A stretch of 64,000 bases of DNA from Paenisporosarcina macmurdoensis (GCF_042658845.1 NZ_JBHSRI010000002.1:124001-188000); one strand, 5' to 3'; shown: positions 1 through 8,420, numbered from the stretch's first letter. The notes: generated by a model not told the origin, from the sequence alone. Made by a program: numbers and translations.

Positions 1-803
1 GTGCGAAAGGGAATAGTTACATTTCAGCTGCCATGTCGCTAGGGATAGTGGTTGGTCCTGGGATTGGTGGATTTTTAGCAGACTATGACTTAAAACTTCC
101 CTTGCTAGTATCGGCATTGGTATCGTTAGTATCAGTCATTTTCTCAGTTATTGTTTTGAAGGAAAGTAGGGAAGTATCGCCTGAAACGGGTGGCCCAATT
201 GAACAAGAACCGATGCTTAAAAAGCTTGCACAATCTATTCATAAGCCTTACTTTATTCCATTGATCATCACGCTCGTCATGAGTTTTGGGTTAATGGCAT
301 ATGAATCTGTGCTCGGATTGTTTGTTGATAATCAATTCGCTGCAACACCTAAACAAATTGCGGTGATGATTACGTCAACAGGAATTGTAAGTGTTGTCAT
401 GCAATTATTGGTTGTAGAGCGTCTCGTTCATCGTTTTGGAGAAGGTGTCATTTTGAATGTCTTTATTTCGGTTACAGCCGTATGTTTCTTCCTATCATTA
501 TTTGCTTCAACGTATGTACTATTCTTTATGATCACTTTAGTGGTGTTCCTTTCCACGTCTATATTGCGACCCGTATTGAATACGCTCATATCGAAGCTTG
601 CTGGAAATGAACAAGGGTTTGCGATGGGCATGAACAATGCGTATATGAGCATTGGAAATGTCATAGGGCCTCTACTTGCTGGTGTTTTGTATGATGTAAA
701 TATCTTATATCCATTCGTTCTAGGATTTGTTGTACTAGGAATCACTATAATGGTGAGTATGGTTTGGCAGAAGAACAAAAAAGGTAAATTGTTTATGGAG
801 TGA
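1..803 (+). CDS. MFS transporter, C-terminal part (5' truncated by window)
   Basis: The reading frame is open from base 3 and runs to a stop at 803, so the gene starts before the window. The visible part (about 266 residues) holds a glycine-rich MFS motif C (GIVVGPGIGG) followed by several hydrophobic segments and a short basic tail (WQKNKKGK). This is the pattern of the second half of a 12-helix major facilitator drug-type exporter of the plasma membrane. MFS motif C is typical of drug/H+ antiporters, so multidrug export is plausible, but the substrate cannot be read from this half. A hairpin with a T-tract follows at 876-905. Confidence 0.85.
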   Translation, partial: AKGNSYISAAMSLGIVVGPGIGGFLADYDLKLPLLVSALVSLVSVIFSVIVLKESREVSPETGGPIEQEPMLKKLAQSIHKPYFIPLIITLVMSFGLMAYESVLGLFVDNQFAATPKQIAVMITSTGIVSVVMQLLVVERLVHRFGEGVILNVFISVTAVCFFLSLFASTYVLFFMITLVVFLSTSILRPVLNTLISKLAGNEQGFAMGMNNAYMSIGNVIGPLLAGVLYDVNILYPFVLGFVVLGITIMVSMVWQKNKKGKLFME

Positions 804-848
804 TTTTCTGGGAGTGGTAGGTAGTTGTGATATCACGATTCATGTTGA

Positions 849-927
849 AATCGGAAGAGAAAAGTTCTTGAATGGACCCACCAGCTGTCACTTTGGTGGG
901 TTTTTCTGATGGGAATTAGAGTGAGCG
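849..927 (+). repeat. Duplicated terminator block, copy 1
   Basis: This block is about 75% identical to 1079-1157. Both copies share AAAAGTTCTTGAATGG, a CCCACC...GGTGGG hairpin with a T-tract, TGATGGG and GTGAGCGA. Each copy is directly followed by a 21-bp tandem array, but the two arrays have different consensus sequences. Confidence 0.75.
876..905 (+). terminator. Rho-independent terminator after MFS gene
   Basis: An 8-bp inverted repeat, ACCCACCA ... TGGTGGGT, is followed by a T-run. It lies about 70 bp after the MFS stop codon. Confidence 0.8.
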
Positions 928-930
928 ATT

Positions 931-992
931 GCTCAGTTGGAAAATATGCGGCTCAAGTTGGAAAAAAGTGAAGCCAAGTTGGAATCGCGAAA
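931..992. repeat. 21-bp tandem array, AGTTGG family (3 units)
   Basis: AGTTGGAA cores begin at 935, 956 and 977, exactly 21 bp apart; a fourth, decayed unit may follow. Only the core is conserved, and the remaining roughly 13 bases vary. It begins directly after terminator block copy 1. Confidence 0.7.
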
Positions 993-1078
993 TTCTGGAA
1001 GCTCGAGCGTATGGTGTCACCAACAGAAAAGGCTGTTGGCGGAGCCAATAGCACTAATCAGGGCTTTACTCGTCATAT

Positions 1079-1157
1079 TTAGAAGTGAAAAGTTCTTGAA
1101 TGGCCCCACCCGCTGACGCTTTGGTGGGTTTTTTGATGGGTTTTATTGTGAGCGAAG
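1079..1157 (+). repeat. Duplicated terminator block, copy 2
   Basis: Second copy of the 849-927 block, with a hairpin CCCACC (1105-1110) / GGTGGG (1123-1128) and a T-tract. No gene lies between the two copies, so the second hairpin has no obvious transcript to end except read-through from the MFS gene. Confidence 0.75.
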
Positions 1158-1262
1158 ATTTAGCTGTAAAATTTGCTTGTTTAGTTGTAAAAATCGTGGC
1201 TTTAGTTGTAATTTTGAGTGATTTAGTTGTAAAAAACACGACTTTAGTTGTAATAGGAAAAT
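1155..1262. repeat. 21-bp tandem array, TTTAGTTGTAA family (5 units)
   Basis: TAG cores of the motif TTTAGTTGTAA begin at 1161, 1182, 1203, 1224 and 1245, exactly 21 bp apart. The other bases vary between units. Because 21 is a multiple of three, reading frames stay open through it and look like short proteins with a seven-residue repeat. No coding signal supports them. Confidence 0.85.
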
Positions 1263-1303
1263 TATGGAACACGAATCGAAGCCAAAAGCAGTAATATGAA
1301 CTT

Positions 1304-1340
1304 AAAAAAAGGGCGGCCGAGATTGTATCTTCGGCCGCCT
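1304..1340 (-). terminator. Terminator of metNIQ operon
   Basis: GCGGCCGA (1313-1320) pairs with TCGGCCGC (1331-1338). On the minus strand the stem is followed by a run of T. It lies about 20 bp beyond the metQ stop. Confidence 0.9.
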
Positions 1341-1358
1341 TCCTTCTATATAAAGAGG

Positions 1359-2201
1359 TTATTTCCAAGAGTCTTTGTAGTTTAAAAGTTCTTCAAGTGA
1401 GACGAATGTTGGGATTGAGCTACCTTTATACTCTTCGATGATGAATTTTTCAACTTCTTCTGAGTGGTAAATTTCAACCAATTGTTGTAATTCTGGGCGA
1501 TCAGCGTCACCTGTTTGTGCGGCGATGATATTGATGTATGGTTTCGCTGTTGCACTCTCATGGAATAGTGCTTCATCTAATACTAAGTCAGCTTCTACAG
1601 CAAAGTTGTTGTTGATGATCGATGCGTCGACATCGTCAAGGAACCGAGGTGTGTTACCTGCTGCGACTGCTTCAATTTTTAAGTTTTTCGGGTTATCTTT
1701 AATTTTGTCGATGGCACCAATACCTTCAAAGTCGTCTGTTAACGTGATTAATCCAGCTTCTTGAAGGAGAAGTAGGGCACGGCCGAAATTTGTTCCTTCG
1801 TTTGGTAGAGCTATGGTTGCGCCATCTGGCAAGTCTTCAAGTGTTTTGTGTTTTTTCGAATAGATACCCATTGGTGCGATAACAGTTGAGGCAATTGCTT
1901 CAAGGTCTAATTTTTGATCTGCTTTAAATTCGTCAAAGTACGAGATAGTTTGAAATGCGTTGGCATCAATTTCGCCTTCTGCTAATGCGATGTTTGGTTG
2001 GATGTAATCGTTAAATTTGACGAGTTCAATTTCAAGTCCTTTTTCTTTTGCGATTTCCACGATGTAATCCCACGTGCGTGTGTCTCCGCCGCTTACGCCA
2101 ACTTTTACTTTGTCTGAGCCTTCTGCGCTACCTTCTTCATTGCCACAAGCTGCTAATAAACTTAATGTTAAAACGATCAAAACCAATACAAATTTCTTCA
2201 T
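1359..2201 (-). CDS. metQ: Methionine ABC transporter substrate-binding lipoprotein MetQ
   Basis: A 280-residue NlpA/MetQ-family binding protein. A basic N-terminus and hydrophobic stretch end in the lipobox LLAAC, so it should be cleaved by signal peptidase II and tethered to the outer face of the membrane. The family binds D- or L-methionine and delivers it to the MetI permease. Its length matches B. subtilis MetQ (about 274). It is the last gene of metN-metI-metQ, 15 bp after metI, with a strong terminator behind it. The order and the S-box leader upstream of metN make the methionine assignment firm, although the binding residues were not checked individually. Confidence 0.93.
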   Translation of the reverse strand: MKKFVLVLIVLTLSLLAACGNEEGSAEGSDKVKVGVSGGDTRTWDYIVEIAKEKGLEIELVKFNDYIQPNIALAEGEIDANAFQTISYFDEFKADQKLDLEAIASTVIAPMGIYSKKHKTLEDLPDGATIALPNEGTNFGRALLLLQEAGLITLTDDFEGIGAIDKIKDNPKNLKIEAVAAGNTPRFLDDVDASIINNNFAVEADLVLDEALFHESATAKPYINIIAAQTGDADRPELQQLVEIYHSEEVEKFIIEEYKGSSIPTFVSLEELLNYKDSWK

Positions 2202-2216
2202 TTTCCCTACCTCCAG

Positions 2217-2888
2217 TTATCTTCTTCTTATTTGTTTTGAAACCAGGTTTCCAGTTGATTGTAATAATTGAACGATAATGACGAGTGCTGCCACGGTGAC
2301 GATCATGGTCATCGTATCGAATCGTTGATAGCCATAAGTGATGGCTAAGTCACCGACTCCTCCAGCTCCAACTGCACCGGCCATAGCAGATGCACCAACT
2401 AAGCCAATCGTTGCCGTGGTGAAGGTGAGAATAAGAGAACTTAAGCCCTCTGGAATTAAGAATTTAAAGATAATTTGTGGAACAGTAGCGCCCATGGACT
2501 GAGCAGCTTCAATAATTCCTTTGTCGACTTCAAGTAAAGAGTTCTCGACAAGTCTCGCTATATAAGGAGCTGCGTAAAAGACAAGAGGGACGATTGCTGC
2601 AGTGGTCCCAATGGCAGAGCCGACAATCAATCTTGTCAATGGAATAATGGCAACAAGTAGAATAATGAACGGTACCGAGCGCAAGATGTTGATGACCGGA
2701 TTTAAAATGTTGAAAATCCACTTGCTGTCCAAGATATGACCTTTTCGAGTAATGACAAGCAAAATACCGAGTGGCAGACCGATAAGTGCTGAAAATAATA
2801 GGGATATGGCGACCATATAAAGTGTGTCACCGAAGCCTGTGAGTAATTGTTCTGCTGTTATTTCCATGCCCCAAAGTGTATTACTCAT
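2217..2888 (-). CDS. metI: Methionine ABC transporter permease MetI
   Basis: A 223-residue inner-membrane permease of the BPD_transp_1 superfamily with about five hydrophobic helices. The cytoplasmic coupling loop is visible around residue 130-160 (EAAQSMGATVPQIIFKFLIP), the EAA motif that contacts MetN. The family works as a dimer forming the methionine channel. The ATG at 2888 is preceded by a GGAGGTGG site at good spacing and overlaps the 3' end of metN by 8 bp, so the two are translationally coupled. Confidence 0.93.
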   Translation of the reverse strand: MSNTLWGMEITAEQLLTGFGDTLYMVAISLLFSALIGLPLGILLVITRKGHILDSKWIFNILNPVINILRSVPFIILLVAIIPLTRLIVGSAIGTTAAIVPLVFYAAPYIARLVENSLLEVDKGIIEAAQSMGATVPQIIFKFLIPEGLSSLILTFTTATIGLVGASAMAGAVGAGGVGDLAITYGYQRFDTMTMIVTVAALVIIVQLLQSTGNLVSKQIRRR

Positions 2889-3912
2889 TATTTAAATCCA
2901 CCTCCTGAACGATAAACCCATCGTCTTTTATGTAAGTTAAGGCTTTGTGAATCTCCAGTGGTTCACCAGTTACTTCGATAATCAAGTTACCAAAAGGCGT
3001 TTCTTGAATTTCAGAAATATTAGCAGAGAGTACGCTTAAGTGAACATCGTATTTCTTAGCGATGGTTGACAGCAAAGGCTGACTTGATGTGTTGCCCACA
3101 AAATTAATTTTCCAAATGATTGGATGCTTATTTGAGACCGCAGCATTTTTAAGGACGCTTTGTGGAATTTCATCATGAATGACTGTCCGCACAAAGTTTT
3201 TAGCGATTTCGGTTTTGGGTGCTGCAAAAACTTCAAATACGGAACCTTGCTCAACGACGAGACCGCCTTCCATCACAGCGACTTTATTGCAGATTTCACG
3301 AATGACGGACATTTCATGTGTAATGAGTAGGATGGTGATATTGTATTGTTGGTTAATTTTTTTAAGCAGCTGCAATACGGCGCTTGTTGTTTGTGGATCG
3401 AGTGCTGACGTTGCTTCATCACATAATAGGATGGATGGGTTAGTTGCAAGTGCACGGGCAATGCCGATTCGCTGTTTTTGACCTCCAGATAATTGTTCTG
3501 GATAGTTTTTTTCTTTGTCAGATAAGCCAACAAATTCAAGCAGTTCTTCAACACGTTCTTTAATGATTGTTTTTGGTGTTCCTAATAATACAAGCGGGAT
3601 GGCTACATTGTCGAAAACGGTTTTGGAATTAAGTAAGTTGAAATGTTGAAAGATCATGCCGATTTTTTTCTTTTCTGCTCTCAGTTGTTTTGGTTTCAAA
3701 TCAGTTAATGGTTGGCCATCAACGAGCACTTGCCCAGTTGTTGGTCGCTCGAGTAAATTGACGAGGCGAATGAGTGTGCTTTTGCCGGCGCCACTGTAAC
3801 CTACAACTCCAAAAATGTCTCCTTTCTCTACAGTTAGGTCGATACCTTTTAATGCTTCAACTGTTTGTTTTTTTGTTTGAAATGATTTTGTTACTTGTTG
3901 AAATTCAATCAC
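2881..3912 (-). CDS. metN: Methionine ABC transporter ATP-binding protein MetN
   Basis: A 343-residue ABC ATPase. Walker A (GYSGAGKST), the Q-loop, the signature LSGGQKQR and Walker B (ILLCDEATSALD) followed by the H-loop (LLITHEM) are all intact. The last ~80 residues form the NIL domain (ACT-like), which in MetN homologues binds methionine and inhibits transport. It is the first gene of metN-metI-metQ. The operon sits behind a SAM-I riboswitch with its own terminator, so it should be expressed when S-adenosylmethionine is low. Confidence 0.95.
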   Translation of the reverse strand: MIEFQQVTKSFQTKKQTVEALKGIDLTVEKGDIFGVVGYSGAGKSTLIRLVNLLERPTTGQVLVDGQPLTDLKPKQLRAEKKKIGMIFQHFNLLNSKTVFDNVAIPLVLLGTPKTIIKERVEELLEFVGLSDKEKNYPEQLSGGQKQRIGIARALATNPSILLCDEATSALDPQTTSAVLQLLKKINQQYNITILLITHEMSVIREICNKVAVMEGGLVVEQGSVFEVFAAPKTEIAKNFVRTVIHDEIPQSVLKNAAVSNKHPIIWKINFVGNTSSQPLLSTIAKKYDVHLSVLSANISEIQETPFGNLIIEVTGEPLEIHKALTYIKDDGFIVQEVDLNNE

Positions 3913-3969
3913 GTAATGTCGCCCCTTTCTTTGTCATGCTCGTTATCTGAGACAGGAGGTGGACAACAA

Positions 3970-4004
3970 AAAATGCCCCCTCTGTCGATAGACAGAAGAG
4001 GCAT
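3970..4004 (-). terminator. Attenuator terminator of the S-box leader
   Basis: On the minus strand GCCTCTTCTGTC pairs with GACAGAGGGGGC and is followed by a T-run, about 60 bp before metN. Formation of this stem would stop transcription when SAM is bound. Confidence 0.88.
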
Positions 4005-4054
4005 ACGTATGCAAAAGAAATGCGGACATAAATCCACAGAAAATTAGCTCGAAC

Positions 4055-4175
4055 ACTCTTCTCATCTATCGAACAAATAATTGTCCGCTGGAATTAGCAC
4101 AGTATTTTTACAAAAAGTAAAAACCCGCTGCTGAGGTATCATAGGGCCAGGCCCTCCACATCTCTTGATAAGAAT
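4055..4175 (-). promoter_or_regulatory. SAM-I (S-box) riboswitch upstream of metNIQ
   Basis: Read on the minus strand, the leader contains CTTATCAAGAGATGTGGAGG, then GGCCTGGCCC and TATGATACCTCAGCAGC, the conserved S-box core. The closing P1 helix pairs CTTATC with GATGAG near 4060. Established knowledge: S-box RNAs bind S-adenosylmethionine and terminate transcription of methionine uptake and synthesis genes. The terminator at 3970-4004 completes the switch. Confidence 0.95.
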
Positions 4176-4200
4176 TAACGCATATTTAATTATGTTGTTC

Positions 4201-4229
4201 ACTATATATCTAATAAAAGAGCCTGTCAA
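4201..4229 (-). promoter_or_regulatory. Sigma-A promoter of metNIQ
   Basis: On the minus strand a perfect -35 TTGACA (4224-4229) and a -10 TATAGT (4201-4206) are separated by exactly 17 bp. The predicted start is near 4194, about 20 bp before the riboswitch. Confidence 0.85.
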
Positions 4230-4352
4230 CTAGTCGTTTAATAGTCGGAATAGACAGAAAAATTAGTGGTATTTTTAGTGAGATAAAGAATTGTATGCTG
4301 AATTAGGGAAGGGTATGTTAAGTTTGAACGATTTTATTTTTGTTAAAAAAAC

Positions 4353-4383
4353 TTGAAGTTAACGTTAGCGTTAATGATAAAAT
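4353..4383 (+). promoter_or_regulatory. MerR-type promoter/operator with 19-bp spacer and perfect palindrome
   Basis: A -35 TTGAAG (4353-4358) and a -10 TAAAAT (4378-4383) are separated by 19 bp, the long spacer typical of MerR-controlled promoters. The spacer contains the perfect inverted repeat TTAACG-TTAG-CGTTAA (4359-4374). The regulator encoded directly downstream probably binds here. Confidence 0.75.
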
Positions 4384-4413
4384 ACATAAAAATAGCTGAC
4401 TGAGGTGTTGGGT

Positions 4414-4797
4414 TTGAAAAGTATTGCCGATATGGCGCGGGAGTTTGGGCTAACAACACGAACGATTCGGTATTATGAGGAACTTGGTTTGTTGAAGCCG
4501 CAGAGGACGGATAGCAATATTCGAGTGTTTGGACCAAGGGATTGTGCGAAATTGAAGCTTATTGTTCGAGGAAAGCAGTATGGTTTTAATTTGGAGGAAA
4601 TTAAAGAAATGGTGTTGTTGTTTGATCAGGATCGCAGTGGTTTAAGGCAATTGGAACGGACGATTGAGTATGGCAATAATCGTGTGGCACAAGTTGATTT
4701 AAAGATTCGTGAATTGCAGGAGATGAAGTCGGAAATGGAATTGTTGCTACATCAGTTTACGGAGAAGTTAACCAACTTAAAGGGGAATATGCAATGA
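4414..4797 (+). CDS. MerR-family transcriptional regulator
   Basis: About 127 residues. The N-terminus carries the winged-helix signature of MerR proteins (TTRTIRYYEELGLLKP) and the C-terminal half is a long charged, coiled-coil-like helix for dimerisation. I prefer the TTG at 4414, which has GAGGTG (4402-4407) six bases upstream; a GTG at 4405 lies inside that ribosome site. There is no cysteine cluster for metal sensing. The palindrome in its own 19-bp promoter spacer suggests autoregulation. The acyl-CoA dehydrogenase 44 bp downstream suggests a LiuR-like control of acyl-CoA catabolism; that link is inference from context. Confidence 0.88.
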   Translation: MKSIADMAREFGLTTRTIRYYEELGLLKPQRTDSNIRVFGPRDCAKLKLIVRGKQYGFNLEEIKEMVLLFDQDRSGLRQLERTIEYGNNRVAQVDLKIRELQEMKSEMELLLHQFTEKLTNLKGNMQ

Positions 4798-4841
4798 AAG
4801 TGCTTGGTACCTTTAAATCTTTTGAGAGAGTGGGAGAGTAA

Positions 4842-6476
4842 ATGACGCGTCGCAATTTTTATTCTAATGATGAAACTTTGCAAACGATTTTGAGACATGG
4901 GCTAGAGCCGGAGATGTTCCCTTATGCGCAAAAGGCCTTACTTGAGTTTGGAGAACAAGTCGCCAATGAAATTGATGAGCGTGCGAGGCATACAGACCGT
5001 GAAGGCGAACCGAGGTTAGTGAAATTCGATCGCTACGGTGAAGATGTTTCTGAAGTATGGGTCAATGAAGGGTATAAGAAAACTGTGAATGAAACATATG
5101 AGACAGGCATTGTAGGGTATGTGCACAAGGAGATTCCTGAACTCGGAAGCAAGGGAAACTATATGTATAGTTTTGCACAAGGTTATGTATTGTCACAAGC
5201 GGAAGCGGGCTTTTACTGTCCAGTAACGTTAACGATGGCAACTGCATTTTTACTGGAACAGTATGCAAATGACGAACTGAAAGCGCAATTCTTGCCACAT
5301 GTGTGTGCAACTGGTGATGTTGAATTATTTGAAGGTGCTACATTTTTGACGGAGCGACAAGGTGGATCGGATGTAGGGGCAAATGTTGTGAGGGCTGTTG
5401 CAGATGGCGGTCATTTTAGACTATTCGGTGAAAAATATTTTGCTTCGAATGCTGGAATGGCTGGTGTTGCTATGGTCCTTGCCAGAATTGAAGGTGCCCA
5501 GGAAGGTTCAAGAGGATTGACACTTTTTGCGGTGCCTTTGCGACGTGAAGATGGTACGTTAAACGGAATTTCAATTCGCAGATTGAAGGATAAGTTAGGT
5601 GTTCGAGCTGTCCCTAGTGGAGAAGTAGAGTTTGACGGGGCACTTGCGTATGTAGTTGGAGACAAAGCTAATGGTTTGAAATATATGATGGAAGCCTTAA
5701 ATTTATCCCGCATTTGTAATGCTGTTGCGTCTCTTGGGATTATGAGACGCGCTTTAAATGAAGCCACCGATTATGCACAACGGCGAGATGCGTTTGGGCA
5801 AAAACTAGTGGCCTTTCCAATGGTTCAGGACACATTAGGGAAGTTGACAGCCAAAATGGAAGTTGAGCTAACAACCGTGTTTGATTTAATACAGTTATAT
5901 GATCGTATGGTTGCCAAAGTAGCCAGTGATGAAGAAATCATATTAAATCGTTTATATATTGCTATTTTGAAAAAAGAAACAGCTGAACAAGCGATTCTCT
6001 TTGCTCATGAAGCGATTGAAATGCACGGTGGTAACGGCTATATCGAAGATTTTGTGACACCTCGATTGCTGCGAGACGCACAAGTCTTAACGGTTTGGGA
6101 AGGCACCGCAAATATTTTGGGGTTGGAATTCGTGAGATTAGTGCGGAAATTTAATGCACATACGATATTTATCAAGACAATGAAAACGCGTCTACAAAAA
6201 ATACCAACAACATCATTGAAAACTATTGTTCATAAGGTATTGAGCGAACTTGAAAGTGACTTGCGGGTATTCGTTGAATTACATGAAGACATGCAAACAT
6301 TTGAAGCTAAAAACTTAGCAAAGCGTATGGCACTCGTTTATGAAAGTGTCGTGGCATTAGAAATGGCTGAAGCTATGGGGAAGCGCATGACCATTTTAGT
6401 GGACATATATTTAGAAACGACATGGGGATTGAGAAAACTAGGGGATCCAATGAAAACTTGCCAACTCTATAAATGA
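4842..6476 (+). CDS. Acyl-CoA dehydrogenase family protein (AidB-like length)
   Basis: 544 residues with the N-terminal helical, middle beta and C-terminal helical domains of flavin acyl-CoA dehydrogenases. Visible hallmarks are FLTERQGGSDVGAN in the FAD/substrate-binding middle domain, an arginine-rich RRDAFGQ segment, and VWEGTANI near residue 425, typical of the long AidB-type subfamily rather than the ~380-residue classic enzymes. It should oxidise an acyl-CoA to the enoyl-CoA with FAD and pass electrons to ETF. No ETF genes are near and the substrate is unknown. It follows the MerR gene and probably forms one transcript with it. The terminator stem begins inside its last codons. Confidence 0.88.
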   Translation: MTRRNFYSNDETLQTILRHGLEPEMFPYAQKALLEFGEQVANEIDERARHTDREGEPRLVKFDRYGEDVSEVWVNEGYKKTVNETYETGIVGYVHKEIPELGSKGNYMYSFAQGYVLSQAEAGFYCPVTLTMATAFLLEQYANDELKAQFLPHVCATGDVELFEGATFLTERQGGSDVGANVVRAVADGGHFRLFGEKYFASNAGMAGVAMVLARIEGAQEGSRGLTLFAVPLRREDGTLNGISIRRLKDKLGVRAVPSGEVEFDGALAYVVGDKANGLKYMMEALNLSRICNAVASLGIMRRALNEATDYAQRRDAFGQKLVAFPMVQDTLGKLTAKMEVELTTVFDLIQLYDRMVAKVASDEEIILNRLYIAILKKETAEQAILFAHEAIEMHGGNGYIEDFVTPRLLRDAQVLTVWEGTANILGLEFVRLVRKFNAHTIFIKTMKTRLQKIPTTSLKTIVHKVLSELESDLRVFVELHEDMQTFEAKNLAKRMALVYESVVALEMAEAMGKRMTILVDIYLETTWGLRKLGDPMKTCQLYK

Positions 6477-6491
6477 GTTGGCAAGTTTTTT
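6454..6491 (+). terminator. Terminator overlapping the end of the acyl-CoA dehydrogenase gene
   Basis: AAACTTGCCAACTC (6454-6467) pairs with GAGTTGGCAAGTTT (6475-6488) followed by T-rich sequence. The 5' arm encodes the last residues of the enzyme and the stop codon lies in the loop and 3' arm. Confidence 0.9.
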
Positions 6492-6699
6492 TGCTAGTTA
6501 ATCTAAATTTTTAAGAAATATGGTTTTGAATTCGCCTAAGAGTTAAGTGATTTCAAAAAATATTGGAGAAATGTCTTAATTGATAGGCATATGTACACTC
6601 AGATATATTTAATATTTAGAAGGCATTTTAGTATAAAAAGATACCACAAATTACCTTTTTGTGAGAAAATAGTCTAAAATATAAAAATTCGAGGTGCAT

Positions 6700-7430
6700 A
6701 TGCAAATCCTGCTTATTTTACTAATTATTGTGTTAGCTAGCTTAAAAACTCCAAAAATCAAAGGGTATATAGGGGAGTTGGGCGTGAGAATAGTATTAAA
6801 GAAGTTGAAAAAAGAAGAATTTGAAGTTCTTCATAATATTATGCAATGAAAGACGGAAAGACTACTCAAATAGATCATATTGTTGTGGGACAGACAGGAA
6901 TATTTGTAGTGGAAACTAAAAATTACAAGGGCTGGATTTTTGGTTCTGAACACAGTAAGTTCTGGACACAAACGATTTATAAAAGTAAAAAACGATTTCA
7001 AAATCCAATTCATCAAAATTATGGACATATCAAGTTTTTAGAACATCATTTGCAAGATTATTCAGGTCCCTTTTATTCAGTAATTGCGTTTAGCGATAGA
7101 GGTACGTTAAAGAAAATAGATATTAATTCTGAAGGTATACATGTAGTGAATACGTTACATTTGTTGAGAGTCATTCATTCGAAACCGGTGAAAGGAATGT
7201 CGATCGATTCAGTTCGCAGAGTAGCTGAAATGATTCGTAATGCAAATTGCATGAATAAAAAAGCTTCAAAAATTCATGTGCAAACGATACAAAAAAATCA
7301 ACAGATTTTAAACGATAAAATTAGCCAAAATATTTGTCCCAAATGTGGCAATGATTTGATTGAGAAACTAGGTAAAAACGGCAAATTCATTAGTTGCAGC
7401 GATTATCCACGGTGTAGGTATGCCAGTTGA
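6700..7430 (+). pseudogene. NERD-domain protein with topoisomerase-type zinc finger, frameshifted
   Basis: The gene starts at ATG 6700 (GAGGTG just upstream) with a hydrophobic anchor (MQILLILLIIVLA) and the start of a NERD domain (GYIGELGVRIVLKKL...EEFEVLHNIM), but hits TGA at 6847. From 6846 a second frame continues the same domain: KDGKTTQIDHIVVG, then FVVETKNYKGW. Adding one base at CAATG (to CAAATG) joins the halves in frame. The C-terminus has a four-cysteine finger (CPKCG ... CSDYPRC) like those in DNA topoisomerase I. NERD proteins are nuclease-like and the active-site ETK residues remain. The break is either a real inactivating mutation or a sequencing error. The downstream 194-codon frame could still be translated from its own ATG. 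Confidence 0.75.
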
Positions 7431-7543
7431 TGGATAACTGAAATTTGTGTAGTTTAGAAATACATAAAAATGTTTGAAAATTATAAAAATAGGTAATTAA
7501 TACCTAATAAATATATCTTATGTAATTAAGGGGCGTTTTCAGG

Positions 7544-8071
7544 ATGTCAGCATCATTTTCACAAATGAAAATTAATAGTGATGAATTTAATTGGAGAAAT
7601 GAACAAGGTTTGTTAACGTATAATAATTTACCTGCCATTATTATATGGAATCAAGGATTAGAAATATTAATGATGTCAATTGATGAAATTGCAGGTGAAG
7701 AGAAGACTAATGAGATTCTTACAGCATTCGGAAAACGTTTAGGAGTTATGGTTAGTCAATCCTATTCTGATTGAACAGATTTAGATAATATATTGATTGA
7801 ATTTAGTGATTTATACCGTAATGCAGGCTGGGGAAATGCGAAAATAACTACATTTTCTAAAACAGAAAAAAGAGTCGTTATCGAAATACATCATAGCTGG
7901 GAAGAAAGTGTGTTTAAGTCGATTAATAAGGAACAAGAATGTGTTTTCTTGCAGAGTTTTTGGATTAGTTTAATACGAGATCTTATGAAAGTGAATATGA
8001 GTTATACCATATTGAAAAAGAGTGTAAATGAAATTAAATTTGATGAGATTCAGATGTATACGAATGAGTAA
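7544..8071 (+). pseudogene. Unrecognised ~175-residue protein interrupted by an in-frame TGA
   Basis: Two open segments (7544-7774 and 7793-8071) share one frame and are split only by TGA at 7772-7774 (SYSD-stop-TDLDN). The start at 7544 has GGGGCG-type purine sequence upstream. Both parts read as one soluble mixed alpha/beta domain, with LPAIIIWNQGLEILMMSIDEI, GKRLG and a NAGWGN motif, then alternating strands. The size and NAGWG feature recall small ligand-sensing domains attached to signalling proteins, but I do not recognise the family. TGA could derive from TGG (Trp) by one transition. A GGDEF-EAL protein lies 1.1 kb downstream; whether they were ever linked is unknown. Confidence 0.55.
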
Positions 8072-8268
8072 TTTTAAGTCTGTAACAGGTGCAGTTGTAA
8101 AGTGAATTCCTATATTCTTCTGTGAAGATCAACTGAATTTGTTGCTCTCTAATTTACACCACTTATGACAAAAGTAAAATAATTTAATTTTCTTGTTATA
8201 AGTTTGATGATTCGGGAAAAACCTACTATGACATGAACATTAAATATTGAGAGGTGGGTGTGAAATTG

Positions 8269-8418
8269 ATGGAGCGACATGATGAGAATCAATCGACGAG
8301 CAAAAAAGAGAGTGAAAAAATTCAAACACAAGAAAAATTAAGTAAAGAACAGAAAGAAAAACTTCAAGTGCATGACGGTCAAAATAATCACGATGTAGAC
8401 GAGCGTGGCGGATTTTAG
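8269..8418 (+). CDS. Small highly charged protein (49 residues)
   Basis: An open frame ends at TAG 8416-8418. GAGGTGG (8251-8257) is the ribosome site, so the start is ATG 8269 or the in-frame TTG 8266. The peptide is very hydrophilic, rich in Lys, Glu and Gln (KKESEKIQTQEKLSKEQKEK), with no hydrophobic segment, and ends in DERGGF. A long bidirectional hairpin follows 3 bp later. It resembles the small acid/charged proteins common in Bacillales genomes, but I cannot assign a family. Confidence 0.55.
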   Translation: MERHDENQSTSKKESEKIQTQEKLSKEQKEKLQVHDGQNNHDVDERGGF

Positions 8419-8420
8419 GT

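Noticed and set aside
7772..7774. Selenocysteine reading of the in-frame TGA
   Set aside because: No SECIS-like stem-loop is evident after it and the protein is not from a known selenoprotein family; mutation from TGG is simpler.
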